The notes under the pieces: generated by a model
Told to the model about the DNA's origin: nothing
What the model saw: only the letters and a program-made list of their open reading frames with translations
Database searches by the model: none
Origin: Streptomycetaceae bacterium
GTDB lineage: Bacteria > Actinomycetota > Actinomycetes > Nanopelagicales > Nanopelagicaceae
Direction: 5' to 3'
DNA: 64,000 nucleotides
Assembly: GCA_027483765.1 (NCBI GenBank)
Contig: JAIXTW010000010.1
Span: 185,167-249,166, forward strand
Part shown: positions 31,284 through 40,955 of the stretch, piece after piece
Numbering within the stretch: position 1 is the first letter of the stretch
Layout: each line of letters opens with the position of its first letter
Program-made: the position numbers and the translations under genes

Positions 31284-31595
31284 CTAAAGCGAGATGGTTT
31301 CTCCGCTGGCTGTAACGAAGAATACGGTGGCAGTTGGTGCAAAATCTTTAATCGCCTTCACATTGGCAGGTTGTGATCCGGCAGCAACAACGCTTTCGAT
31401 TCCAGTGATTCCAGAGGCAAGAGCGACTGTCAGTACTGCTTCAAAGGCATCAAGGTTAAGCGATGGTGATGTCACATTCACTGCCACATATGTGCGCCCG
31501 GTGGTATCGCGCAAGGCTGCGGCTTGATTAGCGTTGCTTCGAGCGAGAGTTGAGGTAGCAAGAGTGAGTAACTTTGCATCTTCTGGATTATTCAT
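31284..31595 (-). CDS. Cytidine deaminase-like protein without zinc ligands
   Basis: 103 residues from ATG 31595, chosen for the GGAGG 9 nt upstream; it overlaps the corC stop by 8 nt. ALRDTTGRTYVAVNVTSPSLNLDAFEAVLTVALASGITGIESVVAAG follows the fold of the small cytidine-deaminase-like gene found between corC and era in actinobacteria. The zinc motifs of active enzymes (H/C-A-E and P-C-x2-C) are absent, so it should not be catalytic. era itself is not in the window. Confidence 0.75.
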   Translation of the reverse strand: MNNPEDAKLLTLATSTLARSNANQAAALRDTTGRTYVAVNVTSPSLNLDAFEAVLTVALASGITGIESVVAAGSQPANVKAIKDFAPTATVFFVTASGETISL

Positions 31596-32523
31596 GCTCG
31601 TCGACCTCCTGCTCAAGTCGTTCGATGATAACTGAGCTGATTCTACGACGACGACCTATCGGGCGCTCAGATGTAATGGAGTAACCATGCAAGTTAATTG
31701 TAGAACCTGCAATTGGAACACGACCAAGTTTCTCAGCCATATATCCACCGATGGTATCTACATCTTCAAACTCATCGCGGTCCATCTCAATTTTAAGTGC
31801 GTCAGCTAAATCTTCAATATGCATAGAGGCTTTAGCGCGGGCTTTGGTCTCGGAAATCCAATTAAATTCTTCAACGCCATCATCGTATTCGTCGGCAATC
31901 TCGCCCACGATTTCTTCGATGATATCTTCAATCGTGATGATGCCGGCAGTTCCGCCGTATTCATCGACCACAATCGCTAAGTGGATTTGATCGCGTTGCA
32001 TCTCTTTAAGTAGCTCGGCCGCTTCCTTATTCTCCGGAACAAATACAGCCGGGCGAATATGCTGCTCAACTTTTTCGGTTGTTTCGGCCTCATGGTGATC
32101 GAGTGCGCGCTTTGCTAAATCCTTTACATAGGCAATACCAATGATGTTATCGATATTCTCGCCCGTCACTGGAATACGTGAGTAGCCAGAGCGCAGCGCC
32201 AATGAAAGGGCTTGGCGTAGAGATTTATCTCGTTCAATCCAGACCATATCGGTGCGGTGCACCATGAGTTCGCGTACCAATGTGTCGCCAAGTTCAAAGA
32301 CATTCTGCAACATTTCATGCTCATCAGATTCAACGAGACCACGATCATGAGCATGATCCATAAGATCACGTAATTCGTTCTCATTGGTAAACAAGCCCCA
32401 CTGAAAACCTTTATCCGGCGTAATCAGATTGCCCAGAGAAATTACACCCTTCGCTATAGGTGTGTAGATAAAGGCCAACGCAAGGCTGAAACTCTTTCGA
32501 AGCTGACTCACTTCTGTGACCAC
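31588..32523 (-). CDS. CorC/HlyC-family CBS-domain protein without DUF21 membrane part
   Basis: 311 residues. After a short N-terminal stretch with one hydrophobic patch come two CBS motifs (about 75-200, VHRTDMVWIERDKSLRQALSLALRSGYSRIPV and IHLAIVVDEYGGTAGIITIEDIIEEIVGEI) and a C-terminal transporter-associated CorC/HlyC domain. Relatives of 420-450 residues carry an N-terminal DUF21 membrane domain, which is missing here, making it similar in build to Escherichia coli CorC (YbeX). It overlaps ybeY by 16 nt, the same order as E. coli ybeZ-ybeY-ybeX. Proposed roles are magnesium/cobalt efflux and ribosome-related functions. Confidence 0.88.
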   Translation of the reverse strand: MVTEVSQLRKSFSLALAFIYTPIAKGVISLGNLITPDKGFQWGLFTNENELRDLMDHAHDRGLVESDEHEMLQNVFELGDTLVRELMVHRTDMVWIERDKSLRQALSLALRSGYSRIPVTGENIDNIIGIAYVKDLAKRALDHHEAETTEKVEQHIRPAVFVPENKEAAELLKEMQRDQIHLAIVVDEYGGTAGIITIEDIIEEIVGEIADEYDDGVEEFNWISETKARAKASMHIEDLADALKIEMDRDEFEDVDTIGGYMAEKLGRVPIAGSTINLHGYSITSERPIGRRRRISSVIIERLEQEVDEHE

Positions 32524-32942
32524 TCCTTAACAATTTCCTCTTGTAGTGCGAACATTACTTTTTCTTCATCAGGATCTGCATGGTCGTAACCAAGAATGTG
32601 AAGTAAGCCATGTGTGGCAAGTATATAGATTTCGTGTTCAACGCTGTGACCGGCATCAGCGGCTTGCTTCGCGGCAACCGCAGGTGCAATGACGATATCG
32701 CCTAGCGTTACAACTTCTCCCTCGTGTTCTGGCAAATCCATTGGAAATGAGAGGACATCTGTCGGTCCGGCTTCATCCATCCACTTAATGTGCAGCTCTT
32801 CCATCTCGGTGACGTCGACAAAGGTAAGAGAAATCTCGCACTCTGGATTGAGCTCCATGTAAGTAATTCCAAAATCAAGAAGTGCGCGCATCTGCGTTTC
32901 GGGTACCAAAGCACCAGAACGATTTGTTAATTCAATAGTCAT
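32508..32942 (-). CDS. ybeY: Endoribonuclease / rRNA maturation factor YbeY
   Basis: 144 residues. THGLLHILGYDHADPDEEKVMF gives the H-x3-H-x5-H zinc site of YbeY, and TDVLSFPMD is the other family signature. It takes part in 16S rRNA 3' end maturation and ribosome quality control. It lies 9 nt after phoH and overlaps the corC start, forming a phoH-ybeY-corC operon. Confidence 0.96.
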   Translation of the reverse strand: MTIELTNRSGALVPETQMRALLDFGITYMELNPECEISLTFVDVTEMEELHIKWMDEAGPTDVLSFPMDLPEHEGEVVTLGDIVIAPAVAAKQAADAGHSVEHEIYILATHGLLHILGYDHADPDEEKVMFALQEEIVKEWSQK

Positions 32943-32951
32943 ATTGGGAAA

Positions 32952-33935
32952 TTAATTGCTACGAAGGGAACGAGGAGCAGTTTTGGTTGCATCGTAATTG
33001 TCGTAGGCCTTTACGATGTCACCAATCAGGCGATGGCGGACAACGTCTTCGGCGGTGAGTTCCATAAATGAAATGTCATCAACGCCGTTAAGAATGTCGC
33101 GGATGATGGCAAGACCGGAACGCTGACCGTTGGGAAGATCTGTCTGGGTTACATCGCCGGTGATGACCATCTTGGAACCAAATCCAAGGCGAGTTAAGAA
33201 CATTTTCATCTGCTCTGGTGTGGTGTTCTGTGCTTCATCCAGAATAATGAATGAGTCATTGAGGGTACGCCCGCGCATAAAGGCGAGCGGTGCCACTTCA
33301 ATTACTCCAGATTGCATCAGGCGCGGAATTGAATCTGGGTCAATCATGTCGTGCAGCGCATCGAAGAGTGGACGCAGGTACGGATCAATTTTTTCATTGA
33401 GCGTTCCCGGCAAGAATCCGAGCTTCTCCCCTGCCTCAACAGCTGGACGAGACAAGATAATGCGATTGACCTTCTTCGCCTGCAGCGCAGCAACGGCCTT
33501 AGCCATAGCCAGATAGGTCTTACCAGTTCCGGCCGGACCAATTCCAAATGTAATTGTGTTCTCTTCGATTGCATCAACGTAGAGCTTCTGGTTGGCAGTC
33601 TTTGGTCTAATTGTTCGTCCGCGATTAGAGACGATGTTCAGTGAAAGTACTTCACCAGGACTCTGTACTGGGTTTGCTTCCAACATAGAGATACTTCGAG
33701 CAACGGCGTCGACATTGAGCGCCTGACCCGAACGAATAACAACCATCATCTCGGTAATTACTTTTTCCATCGCAATGCACTCAATATGCGGCCCGCGCAA
33801 GGTAATTTCATTACCTCGGACAGTGGCATTGACGGAAGGAAATGCGGCTTCGATTGCCAACATATTTGCATCATTTATTCCGAGTAGTGAAACCATCGGA
33901 ATGGCAGGAGGTACCGTGATTAGGAGGCGTTCCAT
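32952..33935 (-). CDS. phoH: PhoH-family ATPase
   Basis: 327 residues. Walker A GPAGTGKTYLAMAKA (about 134-148) and Walker B FIILDEAQNT are the PhoH signatures, with SRPAVEAGEKLGFLPG and TGDVTQTDLP also typical. The N-terminal 110 residues form the small domain of the YbeZ type. Function is linked to RNA metabolism together with YbeY. First of the phoH-ybeY-corC group; rsmE lies 32 nt upstream on the same strand. Confidence 0.95.
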   Translation of the reverse strand: MERLLITVPPAIPMVSLLGINDANMLAIEAAFPSVNATVRGNEITLRGPHIECIAMEKVITEMMVVIRSGQALNVDAVARSISMLEANPVQSPGEVLSLNIVSNRGRTIRPKTANQKLYVDAIEENTITFGIGPAGTGKTYLAMAKAVAALQAKKVNRIILSRPAVEAGEKLGFLPGTLNEKIDPYLRPLFDALHDMIDPDSIPRLMQSGVIEVAPLAFMRGRTLNDSFIILDEAQNTTPEQMKMFLTRLGFGSKMVITGDVTQTDLPNGQRSGLAIIRDILNGVDDISFMELTAEDVVRHRLIGDIVKAYDNYDATKTAPRSLRSN

Positions 33936-33967
33936 ATAACTGAAAATCTATCGCTATTGGAGGGAAT

Positions 33968-34684
33968 TCACCACACGGAAAGCGCTGTGTTGACTGCCGA
34001 AAGTGCGGCTAACCCGGCATGGGCCGAGCGCAGAATCGGGCGGCCCATGAGCGCAACTTTTGCGCCGGCGGCGGCAAAGCTTTCGATTTCATCATCTGTT
34101 AACCCGCCCTCTGGGCCAATAATGATGGCAATCTTCTTCGCACCTGGTGTGATGACCTGCGAAAGTTTCATCGTCGCACCCTCATGAAAAACAATTGCGA
34201 GATCGACCTTTGCGATCTCATCAATAATGTTGGTGGTCGTTGCAACTCCTATAACGGCTGGGATTCGAAAGCGACGCGATTGCTTGCTGGCCTCGCGGGC
34301 GGTGTTCTGCAATTTTTCAATCTTGTCATCAGATTTACCAATACTGCGAGCAGCTTTCCACATCACGATTCGGTCGGCGCCACCTTCAGTACATAGTTCA
34401 ATTGCTTCTTTGACGCGATCGCCTTTAGGAATAGCTTGAATAACGGTGAAGGAAGTTTCCAGTGGTTCTTGGAACCCTGACTCAATTACCTCCACGGTCA
34501 TATGTTTCTTATGTACTTCCAAAACCTCTACATGCGACCACTTACCTTTTCCGTCACTGAGGTTGAAGTAATCACCGCCCTGCATGCGAAGAACGCGAAT
34601 GGCGTGGTTGGCATCCTCATTTGCAAATTCATATTTCTGGCCAACTGTGGTCGGCAAATCATCGACAAAGAAAAGGGTGAGCAC
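33968..34684 (-). CDS. rsmE: 16S rRNA (uracil-1498-N3) methyltransferase
   Basis: 238 residues. ANEDANHAIRVLRMQGGD in the N-terminal PUA-like part, then IAIIIGPEGGLTDDEIESF and LRSAHAGLAALSAVNTAL of the SPOUT methyltransferase knot. It methylates U1498 of 16S rRNA. The dnaJ stop abuts its start with no gap, the usual dnaJ-rsmE arrangement. Confidence 0.95.
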   Translation of the reverse strand: MLTLFFVDDLPTTVGQKYEFANEDANHAIRVLRMQGGDYFNLSDGKGKWSHVEVLEVHKKHMTVEVIESGFQEPLETSFTVIQAIPKGDRVKEAIELCTEGGADRIVMWKAARSIGKSDDKIEKLQNTAREASKQSRRFRIPAVIGVATTTNIIDEIAKVDLAIVFHEGATMKLSQVITPGAKKIAIIIGPEGGLTDDEIESFAAAGAKVALMGRPILRSAHAGLAALSAVNTALSVW

Positions 34685-35788
34685 TTAACGACCGAAGGCA
34701 TCTCTAAACTTAGTAAAGAGACCTTCTTTATGTCCCTTTATCTTTACATCGCCCTCTTTTTCACCGCGTGATTGCGCAAATTCCTTCAGCAGCTTCTCTT
34801 GATCTCGCGAAAGTTTATGTGGGGTTGCAATTTCAACGTGCACAATGAGATCACCCCGGTTTGAGGTACGAAGGCGAGTCATACCCTTTCCCTTAATCGG
34901 CAGCGTCGCTCCGCTCTGAGTGCCGGGCTTAATCTGCAAATCAACTGGACCCTCAAGGGTTTCCACTTTGACGGTGGTGCCAAGTGCTGCGGCGCTAAAG
35001 GAGATTTCAATAGCGATATGTAAGTTATCTCCATCGCGCAGTAAGAAGTCGTGGCCTTTTTCCACGATTTCCACGTAGAGATCACCTGCAGGGCCACCGC
35101 CGGCACCTACTTCGCCGCGACCTGACATTTGAATTCTGTTTCCGGTCTCAACGCCCGCAGGCACTTTAATATTGATAGTTTGTCGCGCACGTACCCGGCC
35201 ATCGCCAGCGCACTCACGACAAGGATCGGTAATTACTGAACCGTAACCGGAACAGTTATTGCATGGGCGAGATGTCATGACCTGACCTAAGAATGACTTC
35301 TGAACAAATTGTGTTTCACCGCGACCCTTACAGACAGGACACATAGAAGGCGCGCTGTTATTTGCAGTTCCTTGACCGGTGCACTTGTCGCAGACAACTG
35401 CAGATTCCAACGTTATCTCTCGCTCTGTTCCAAAGCAGGCTTCAAAGAGATCTACCTCGATACGAATAAGTGCATCTTGTCCCTGTCGCATACGTGGACG
35501 AGGTCCGCGATTTCCACCGCCACCAAAGAATGCATCCATGATGTCGCTAAATCCACCGCCCCCGAAACCGCCACCGAATCCACCTTGTGCGCCCATGTCA
35601 TATTGCTGACGCTTCTGCGGATCACTTAACGTGTCATACGCCGCAGTTACCTCTTTAAATTTATTCTGTACCTCTGGGTCAGGATTTACATCAGGGTGTA
35701 ATTCGCGGGCAATCTTTCGATACGCCTTCTTAATGTCATCTTGTGATGCACCTTGGTCAAGACCCAAGAGACCGTATAGATCCGCCAT
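34685..35788 (-). CDS. dnaJ: Chaperone DnaJ (DnaJ2 type)
   Basis: 367 residues. J-domain with HPD (ARELHPDVNPDP), Gly/Phe-rich stretch (about 73-95), four CxxCxGxG zinc repeats (CDKCTGQG, CPVCKGRG, CNNCSGYG, CRECAGDG at about 135-205), and the C-terminal peptide-binding domains. It delivers unfolded proteins to DnaK. It follows hrcA with a 1-nt overlap (TAATG type), the arrangement of the second dnaJ copy of actinobacteria. Confidence 0.96.
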   Translation of the reverse strand: MADLYGLLGLDQGASQDDIKKAYRKIARELHPDVNPDPEVQNKFKEVTAAYDTLSDPQKRQQYDMGAQGGFGGGFGGGGFSDIMDAFFGGGGNRGPRPRMRQGQDALIRIEVDLFEACFGTEREITLESAVVCDKCTGQGTANNSAPSMCPVCKGRGETQFVQKSFLGQVMTSRPCNNCSGYGSVITDPCRECAGDGRVRARQTINIKVPAGVETGNRIQMSGRGEVGAGGGPAGDLYVEIVEKGHDFLLRDGDNLHIAIEISFSAAALGTTVKVETLEGPVDLQIKPGTQSGATLPIKGKGMTRLRTSNRGDLIVHVEIATPHKLSRDQEKLLKEFAQSRGEKEGDVKIKGHKEGLFTKFRDAFGR

Positions 35789-36525
35789 TACTTTGGACCC
35801 TCTGAGATAAATCGTCCGATGTAGCGAGCAACTGCCGAAACTGCCGCCATGGAGTTTGCGTAATCCATACGTGTGGGACCAAGAACTCCCAGTGATCCAA
35901 GTGGTGTATTTGTGCCATAACCAACAGCTACCAAAGAAGTTGATTGCAAGTTTGCATCCTGTTGTTCACTTCCGATGGTGACATGCACGATTGGGTGAGC
36001 ATCGCTGAGTAGGCGTAGCAAAACTACCTGTTCTTCCAGCGCTTCCAAGATTGGCGAAAGCGTTGATCCTAAATCTTCACCTGAGCGTGCCAGGTTGGCG
36101 GTGCCAGAAATCGCCATCATCTGGCGTCCACTGGAATCGCCGACGTTGGGGTACTTCACTACTGCAACTTGTTTGGTGATATCTGCAAGTAACTTCGCAC
36201 TGCGCTTAACAACATCATCAAGGTCATGAGCTCCACCGAGAAAAGTTTCAATAGCGCGACGTTCTGCAGTTGATAAAGGCTTGACAGTCGATAACTTATC
36301 TACGAAGAGTCGGTATCCGGCATCTGTTGGAATGCGGCCAGCACTTGTGTGAGGCTGAGTGATTAAACCTTCTTCTTCCAGCACCGCCATCTCGTTGCGG
36401 ATGGTGGCCGGACTAATTCCTAGTGCACGTTTATCGGCAATGACTTTGGAGCCCACGGGAACCTGGGTTTCAACGTATTCATCGACGATTGCTCGAAGAA
36501 TCTCTAGGCGTCTATCGGTAGTCAT
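35788..36525 (-). CDS. hrcA: Heat-inducible repressor HrcA, internally shortened
   Basis: 245 residues against about 340 in the family. The winged-helix N-terminus ([58 protein letters not shown]) and the C-terminal end ([26 protein letters not shown]) are both intact. After [13 protein letters not shown] at about 130 the sequence passes straight to [19 protein letters not shown], so most of the GAF-like middle domain, some 95 residues, is missing in frame. HrcA normally binds CIRCE with GroEL help. No CIRCE element is seen here. Confidence 0.9.
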   Translation of the reverse strand: MTTDRRLEILRAIVDEYVETQVPVGSKVIADKRALGISPATIRNEMAVLEEEGLITQPHTSAGRIPTDAGYRLFVDKLSTVKPLSTAERRAIETFLGGAHDLDDVVKRSAKLLADITKQVAVVKYPNVGDSSGRQMMAISGTANLARSGEDLGSTLSPILEALEEQVVLLRLLSDAHPIVHVTIGSEQQDANLQSTSLVAVGYGTNTPLGSLGVLGPTRMDYANSMAAVSAVARYIGRFISEGPK

Positions 36526-36551
36526 TAGGTGGCAATCTTAACGGGTGCGCC

Positions 36552-37670
36552 TTAGCGGAGCATTTCATGTGTAAGGCGGTCGGCAATCAAGCGACCTTTC
36601 GGGGTTAGCGCGAGAGTATTTTCTTTCTCAATCACGTGCCCGCTCTTGATGTACTCCAAGGTGCGCTCGTATTGAGCCACTGTGAGGGCCGCCTTCTTCA
36701 CGCCCTCTGGCATGCGAAGTGCGAGCATGATGTATTCAGATTTCTTCTGCTCATCGGTTAACTGTTCTGAGTCTTTAATGGGAGAAGTTCCGGCAAAGAC
36801 CTTCTCTTTATACGCAGTTGGGTGCTTCACATTCCAGAAACGCTTACTGTCGATATGAGAATGCGCACCTGGACCAAGTCCCCACCAGTTATTTGATTTC
36901 CAATAAGCAATATTGTGGCGACATTGATGGCCAGGCTTTGACCAGTTCGATAGTTCGTACCATTTCAAACCTTTTTGTAGGCACTGTTGGTCAACCAGCA
37001 AATACATATCTGCCATGAGATCGTCATCGGGCATTGAATACTCACCGCGCTTTATCTGCGCCGCCAACTTTGTGCCTTCTTCCACAATAAGTGCGTATGC
37101 GCTGATGTGATCGATATTTAGTGAGAGCGCTTCTTTTACCGTTGATGCCCAATCAGCAAGTGATTCACCGGGGCTGCCATAAATTAGATCGACTGAAACT
37201 GATGCGAATCCAGCAGCGCGAGCCATATCAACAGCCTTGTGAACATTCTCTGGATTATGGGTGCGATCGAGAACTTTCAATACTTCAGGATTCGATGATT
37301 GCATACCGAAGGAGATCCGATTAAATCCGGCTGCAATTAACTGATCTAACTTCTCTTGTGTAACTGAATCTGGATTTGCCTCAAGTGTAATTTCACAATC
37401 ATCGGTCAGGCCGTTGCGCTCTTTGATGGCGCTAATTACGCGACCTAAATCTTTCGGCGGCAAAAGCGATGGCGTTCCGCCACCGAAGAAGATGGTTGGC
37501 ACCTGATCTAAGGGCGCAGCGGCTAACTCCTTAAGTACCGCATCAATGTAGTCACCGGAGACGATTTCTAGCGTTGCACCATCTTGTAGCTCTGCGGGTG
37601 TGTAGGTATTGAAGTCGCAGTATCCGCAGCGACGTACGCAATAAGGAATATGAACGTAGAACGACAGCAT
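36552..37670 (-). CDS. hemW: Radical SAM heme chaperone HemW
   Basis: 372 residues from ATG 37670, 4 nt after the lepA stop; a longer frame to 37766 lies wholly inside lepA and lacks conserved residues. Cys11, Cys15 and Cys18 in IPYCVRRCGYCDF bind the radical SAM 4Fe-4S cluster, and FFGGGTPSLL follows. The HemW type (rather than HemN) is indicated by length and by the C-terminal domain. It helps insert heme into respiratory enzymes. Confidence 0.93.
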   Translation of the reverse strand: MLSFYVHIPYCVRRCGYCDFNTYTPAELQDGATLEIVSGDYIDAVLKELAAAPLDQVPTIFFGGGTPSLLPPKDLGRVISAIKERNGLTDDCEITLEANPDSVTQEKLDQLIAAGFNRISFGMQSSNPEVLKVLDRTHNPENVHKAVDMARAAGFASVSVDLIYGSPGESLADWASTVKEALSLNIDHISAYALIVEEGTKLAAQIKRGEYSMPDDDLMADMYLLVDQQCLQKGLKWYELSNWSKPGHQCRHNIAYWKSNNWWGLGPGAHSHIDSKRFWNVKHPTAYKEKVFAGTSPIKDSEQLTDEQKKSEYIMLALRMPEGVKKAALTVAQYERTLEYIKSGHVIEKENTLALTPKGRLIADRLTHEMLR

Positions 37671-37674
37671 CGTT

Positions 37675-39555
37675 TTAGGATTCGAGCTTGCGCGCTGCTT
37701 TAATCTTCTCAATGTCTGCATCGGTAGCAAGGGCCGCAACGAAGGCTTCCTGTGGAACTTCAACACGTCCCACCATCTTCATGCGCTTCTTACCTTCCTT
37801 CTGCTTCTCAAGAAGTTTGCGCTTACGTGAAATATCTCCGCCGTAACACTTGGCCAAAACATCCTTACGGATCGCACGAATAGATTCGCGCGCAATAATG
37901 CGAGAGCCGATAGCGGCCTGAATAGGGACTTCGAACTGCTGACGCGGAATAAGTTCGCGCAACTTACCGGTCATCATCACGCCATATGAGTAAGCCTTAT
38001 CGCGGTGCACAATGGCGCTGAAAGCATCGACTGCTTCTCCTTGCAAGAGAATATCGACCTTAACAAGATTGCCTTCTTCATCGCCCAGCTCTTCATAATC
38101 AAGTGAGGCATATCCGCGGGTGCGTGATTTCAATTGATCAAAGAAGTCGAAGACAATCTCGGCGAGCGGCAAGGTGTATCGAATTTCAACGCGATCTTCA
38201 GAGATGTAATCCATACCGAGCATGACCCCGCGGCGCTCTTGGCAGAGCTCCATGATGGTTCCGATAAATTCTGCCGGCGCAAGAATGGTGGATTTAACGA
38301 TTGGCTCTTTCACATTATTGATCTTGCCATCTGGAAATTCAGATGGGTTGGTAACAACGAACTCTTTGCCATCTTCCATAGTGACGCGATAGACCACGTT
38401 TGGCGCAGTCGAAATAAGATTGAGTTTAGCTTCGCGCTCTAGGCGTTCGCGCACAATTTCCATATGTAAAAGACCGAGGAAGCCGCAGCGGAAACCAAAG
38501 CCAAGAGCTGCTGAGCTTTCTGGCTCATAAACAAGTGCAGCATCGTTGAGCTGCAACTTTTCTAGCGCATCGCGCAATACTGGAAAATCTGCGCCATCGA
38601 GTGGGAAGAGGCCAGAGAAGACCATCGGCTTTGGATCTTTATAGCCGCCAAGTGGATCTTTTGTAGGACGTGCAAAATTAGTAATCGTGTCACCTACGCG
38701 AGATTGGCGCACATCTTTTACGCCGGTAATTAAATAACCTACCTCACCTACGCCAAGCCCTTTTGATGGCAGCGGCTCGGGTGAAATGACACCAACCTCG
38801 AGCGCTTCGTGCTTTACACCGGTAGAAAACATTTGAATCTGTTCGCGCGGCTTGATGTGACCATCGACAACGCGAACATAGGTAACTACTCCGCGATATG
38901 CATCATAGACAGAGTCAAAGATGAGAGCGCGTGCAGGTGCTTCTGGATCGCCAACGGGTGCAGGAATCTGCGCAATGATTTGATCGAGTAAATCAGCGAC
39001 GCCATCGCCAGTCTTTCCAGAAACTTTTAATACATCTTCGACTTTGCAGCCAATCAGGCCGGCAAGTTCTGCGGCAAACTTTTCTGGCTGCGCATTGGGA
39101 AGATCGATTTTATTGAGCACCGGAATAATGGTGAGGTTGTTCTCCATCGCTAAGTAAAGGTTTGCCAGTGTCTGCGCCTCAATACCTTGTGCGCAATCAA
39201 CGAGCAGCACTGCACCTTCGCAGGCAGCGAGTGAACGAGAAACTTCGTATGTGAAATCCACGTGTCCTGGAGTGTCGATCATATTTAAGACATATTCCTG
39301 GCCATCAAGACCGCTGCGCCATGGCAGACGCACTGCCTGAGATTTAATGGTGATTCCGCGTTCGCGTTCGATATCCATACGGTCGAGATATTGCGCGCGC
39401 ATATTGCGTGCTTCAACTACTTCAGTAATTTGCAGCATGCGATCGGCCAACGTTGATTTACCGTGATCGATATGGGCGATGATGCAGAAATTTCGGATCT
39501 GCGCCGGATTTGTCGCTGCTGGTTGCGGCGCCTTCGCAATGGATATTGCAGGCAC
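37675..39555 (-). CDS. lepA: Elongation factor 4 (back-translocating GTPase)
   Basis: 626 residues from a GTG. G1 [15 protein letters not shown]3 DTPGHVDF, G4 NKIDLP, then the LepA-specific C-terminal domain with [28 protein letters not shown]4 remodels stalled ribosomes. The order rpsT-lepA-hemW-hrcA-dnaJ is standard for the phylum. Confidence 0.97.
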   Translation of the reverse strand: MPAISIAKAPQPAATNPAQIRNFCIIAHIDHGKSTLADRMLQITEVVEARNMRAQYLDRMDIERERGITIKSQAVRLPWRSGLDGQEYVLNMIDTPGHVDFTYEVSRSLAACEGAVLLVDCAQGIEAQTLANLYLAMENNLTIIPVLNKIDLPNAQPEKFAAELAGLIGCKVEDVLKVSGKTGDGVADLLDQIIAQIPAPVGDPEAPARALIFDSVYDAYRGVVTYVRVVDGHIKPREQIQMFSTGVKHEALEVGVISPEPLPSKGLGVGEVGYLITGVKDVRQSRVGDTITNFARPTKDPLGGYKDPKPMVFSGLFPLDGADFPVLRDALEKLQLNDAALVYEPESSAALGFGFRCGFLGLLHMEIVRERLEREAKLNLISTAPNVVYRVTMEDGKEFVVTNPSEFPDGKINNVKEPIVKSTILAPAEFIGTIMELCQERRGVMLGMDYISEDRVEIRYTLPLAEIVFDFFDQLKSRTRGYASLDYEELGDEEGNLVKVDILLQGEAVDAFSAIVHRDKAYSYGVMMTGKLRELIPRQQFEVPIQAAIGSRIIARESIRAIRKDVLAKCYGGDISRKRKLLEKQKEGKKRMKMVGRVEVPQEAFVAALATDADIEKIKAARKLES

Positions 39556-39600
39556 TTAGGCGACCTTTATCTTTTTATATCGTGAATTGATAGATATGAA

Positions 39601-39870
39601 TTAACGAACGCCGGCTTTAGCAGCAGCCTTAGCCATTGAAGACTTCTTATTTGCAGCAGCGTTCTTGTGAAGAACACCCTTTGAGACTGCAACGTCTAGC
39701 GCCTTTGAAGCTGCGCGAAGTTCGGCAGTTGTTGCAGCAGCGTCACCCTTTGCAACTGCGTCGCGGAACTTGCGAACAGCAGTCTTGATTGATGATGAGA
39801 CAGACTTATTGCGAAGGTATGCCTTCTCGTTTGTCTTAATACGCTTGATCTGCGACTTGATATTTGCCAC
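39601..39870 (-). CDS. rpsT: 30S ribosomal protein S20
   Basis: 89 residues from a GTG with GGAG upstream. [21 protein letters not shown] and the Lys/Ala-rich helical remainder ending [17 protein letters not shown] are the S20 pattern. It binds 16S rRNA in the 30S body. Confidence 0.97.
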   Translation of the reverse strand: MANIKSQIKRIKTNEKAYLRNKSVSSSIKTAVRKFRDAVAKGDAAATTAELRAASKALDVAVSKGVLHKNAAANKKSSMAKAAAKAGVR

Positions 39871-39978
39871 GTGTAGAGCTCCGAACTTTTTAGGATTTAG
39901 CCAAACCTTGTGATTTGTGCAGACGCGTAGGTTATCAGCGCAGGGGTATCAGCCCAAAATCGGGCAAAGTGGCTCAAA

Positions 39979-40929
39979 TCAACGGGCAGCGCGAGCGGCG
40001 GCGATGGTCTGTAGCGCCTTTTCCAGGGCGAAAATCGGATCAGATGCGGCGCCCTTCACATCGGCATCGGCCTTGGCGATTGCCTCTACTGCTGTCGCGA
40101 TTCCGCGCGGAGTCCAGGATTGCAACTGTCTGCGCGCTTTATCAATCTGCCACGGCGCCATTCCAAGTTGGCCCGCTAATTCAAAAGATTTACTTCCTTT
40201 ATTTGTTCCAGAAACTTTAGCCAAACTGCGCAGTGATGATGCAATCGCTGATGTGACCATCACTGGATCTGTTCCGGTTTCTAGTGCGCTGCGCAAAGTA
40301 ACGAGCGCGACCGGCAAATTACCATCGATGGTCGCATCGGCAACATCGAATCCAGTTGTCTCAATACGTCCCTGATGAAATTTATCAATCATCGCTTCAT
40401 CGATTGCACCTGCTGGTGCATCGAGTGCGATCTGCGAAACTGCCGATTGCAATTCGCGAAGTTCAGTACCGAGAGCGCCAACTAAGGCTTTGATGGCACC
40501 TGGTGTTGCCTTGCGCCCAGCGTCAAGGAAGAGATCTTTCACGAAGCTCTCTTTGTCCGCTTCTTTCTTAATTGCCTCGCAGGCAATAATTTCTGGTTTT
40601 ACTTTCTTAATCGCATCGAGCAGCGCCTTACCTTTGACGCCACCTTTATGCACGAAGACCACGGTCATGGTGGGATCCGGTGAATCTAAATAGCGAGTGA
40701 TTTCATCTTTCGACTCTTCCGGCAGGTCTTGCAAATCTTTAATAATCAAGGCACGGCGTTCCGAAAACAATGAAGGCGCTAGACCATCGGCGATATCACC
40801 AACAATGGCATCGGCTGCGCTGACCGTTGTAATCTCAGCTTTCTCTTCTTTGAACTGCGCATGTAACTTTGACAGCGCGCGATCGGCTAGTGCACCTTCG
40901 GGGCCGAGCAGGAGGTAGAAAGCGTTCAT
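39979..40929 (-). CDS. holA: DNA polymerase III delta subunit
   Basis: 316 residues from ATG 40929, chosen because GGAGG lies 7 nt before it; a start at 40965 would run into comEC. FYLLLGPEGALADRALSKL at the N-terminus, the AAA+-like domain and the C-terminal collar region (WQIDKARRQLQSWT) fit HolA. The delta subunit opens the sliding clamp within the clamp loader. holA commonly follows comEC and precedes rpsT in this phylum. Confidence 0.92.
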   Translation of the reverse strand: MNAFYLLLGPEGALADRALSKLHAQFKEEKAEITTVSAADAIVGDIADGLAPSLFSERRALIIKDLQDLPEESKDEITRYLDSPDPTMTVVFVHKGGVKGKALLDAIKKVKPEIIACEAIKKEADKESFVKDLFLDAGRKATPGAIKALVGALGTELRELQSAVSQIALDAPAGAIDEAMIDKFHQGRIETTGFDVADATIDGNLPVALVTLRSALETGTDPVMVTSAIASSLRSLAKVSGTNKGSKSFELAGQLGMAPWQIDKARRQLQSWTPRGIATAVEAIAKADADVKGAASDPIFALEKALQTIAAARAAR

Positions 40930-40955
40930 ATCTATACCTCCATAACTCCCGTTAC

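Noticed and set aside
36526..36560. CIRCE element in front of hrcA
   Set aside because: Only 26 nt separate hemW and hrcA, and no TTAGCACTC / GAGTGCTAA pair is present.
37671..37766. Upstream extension of hemW
   Set aside because: It lies entirely within lepA and does not match HemW; ATG 37670 begins the conserved region.
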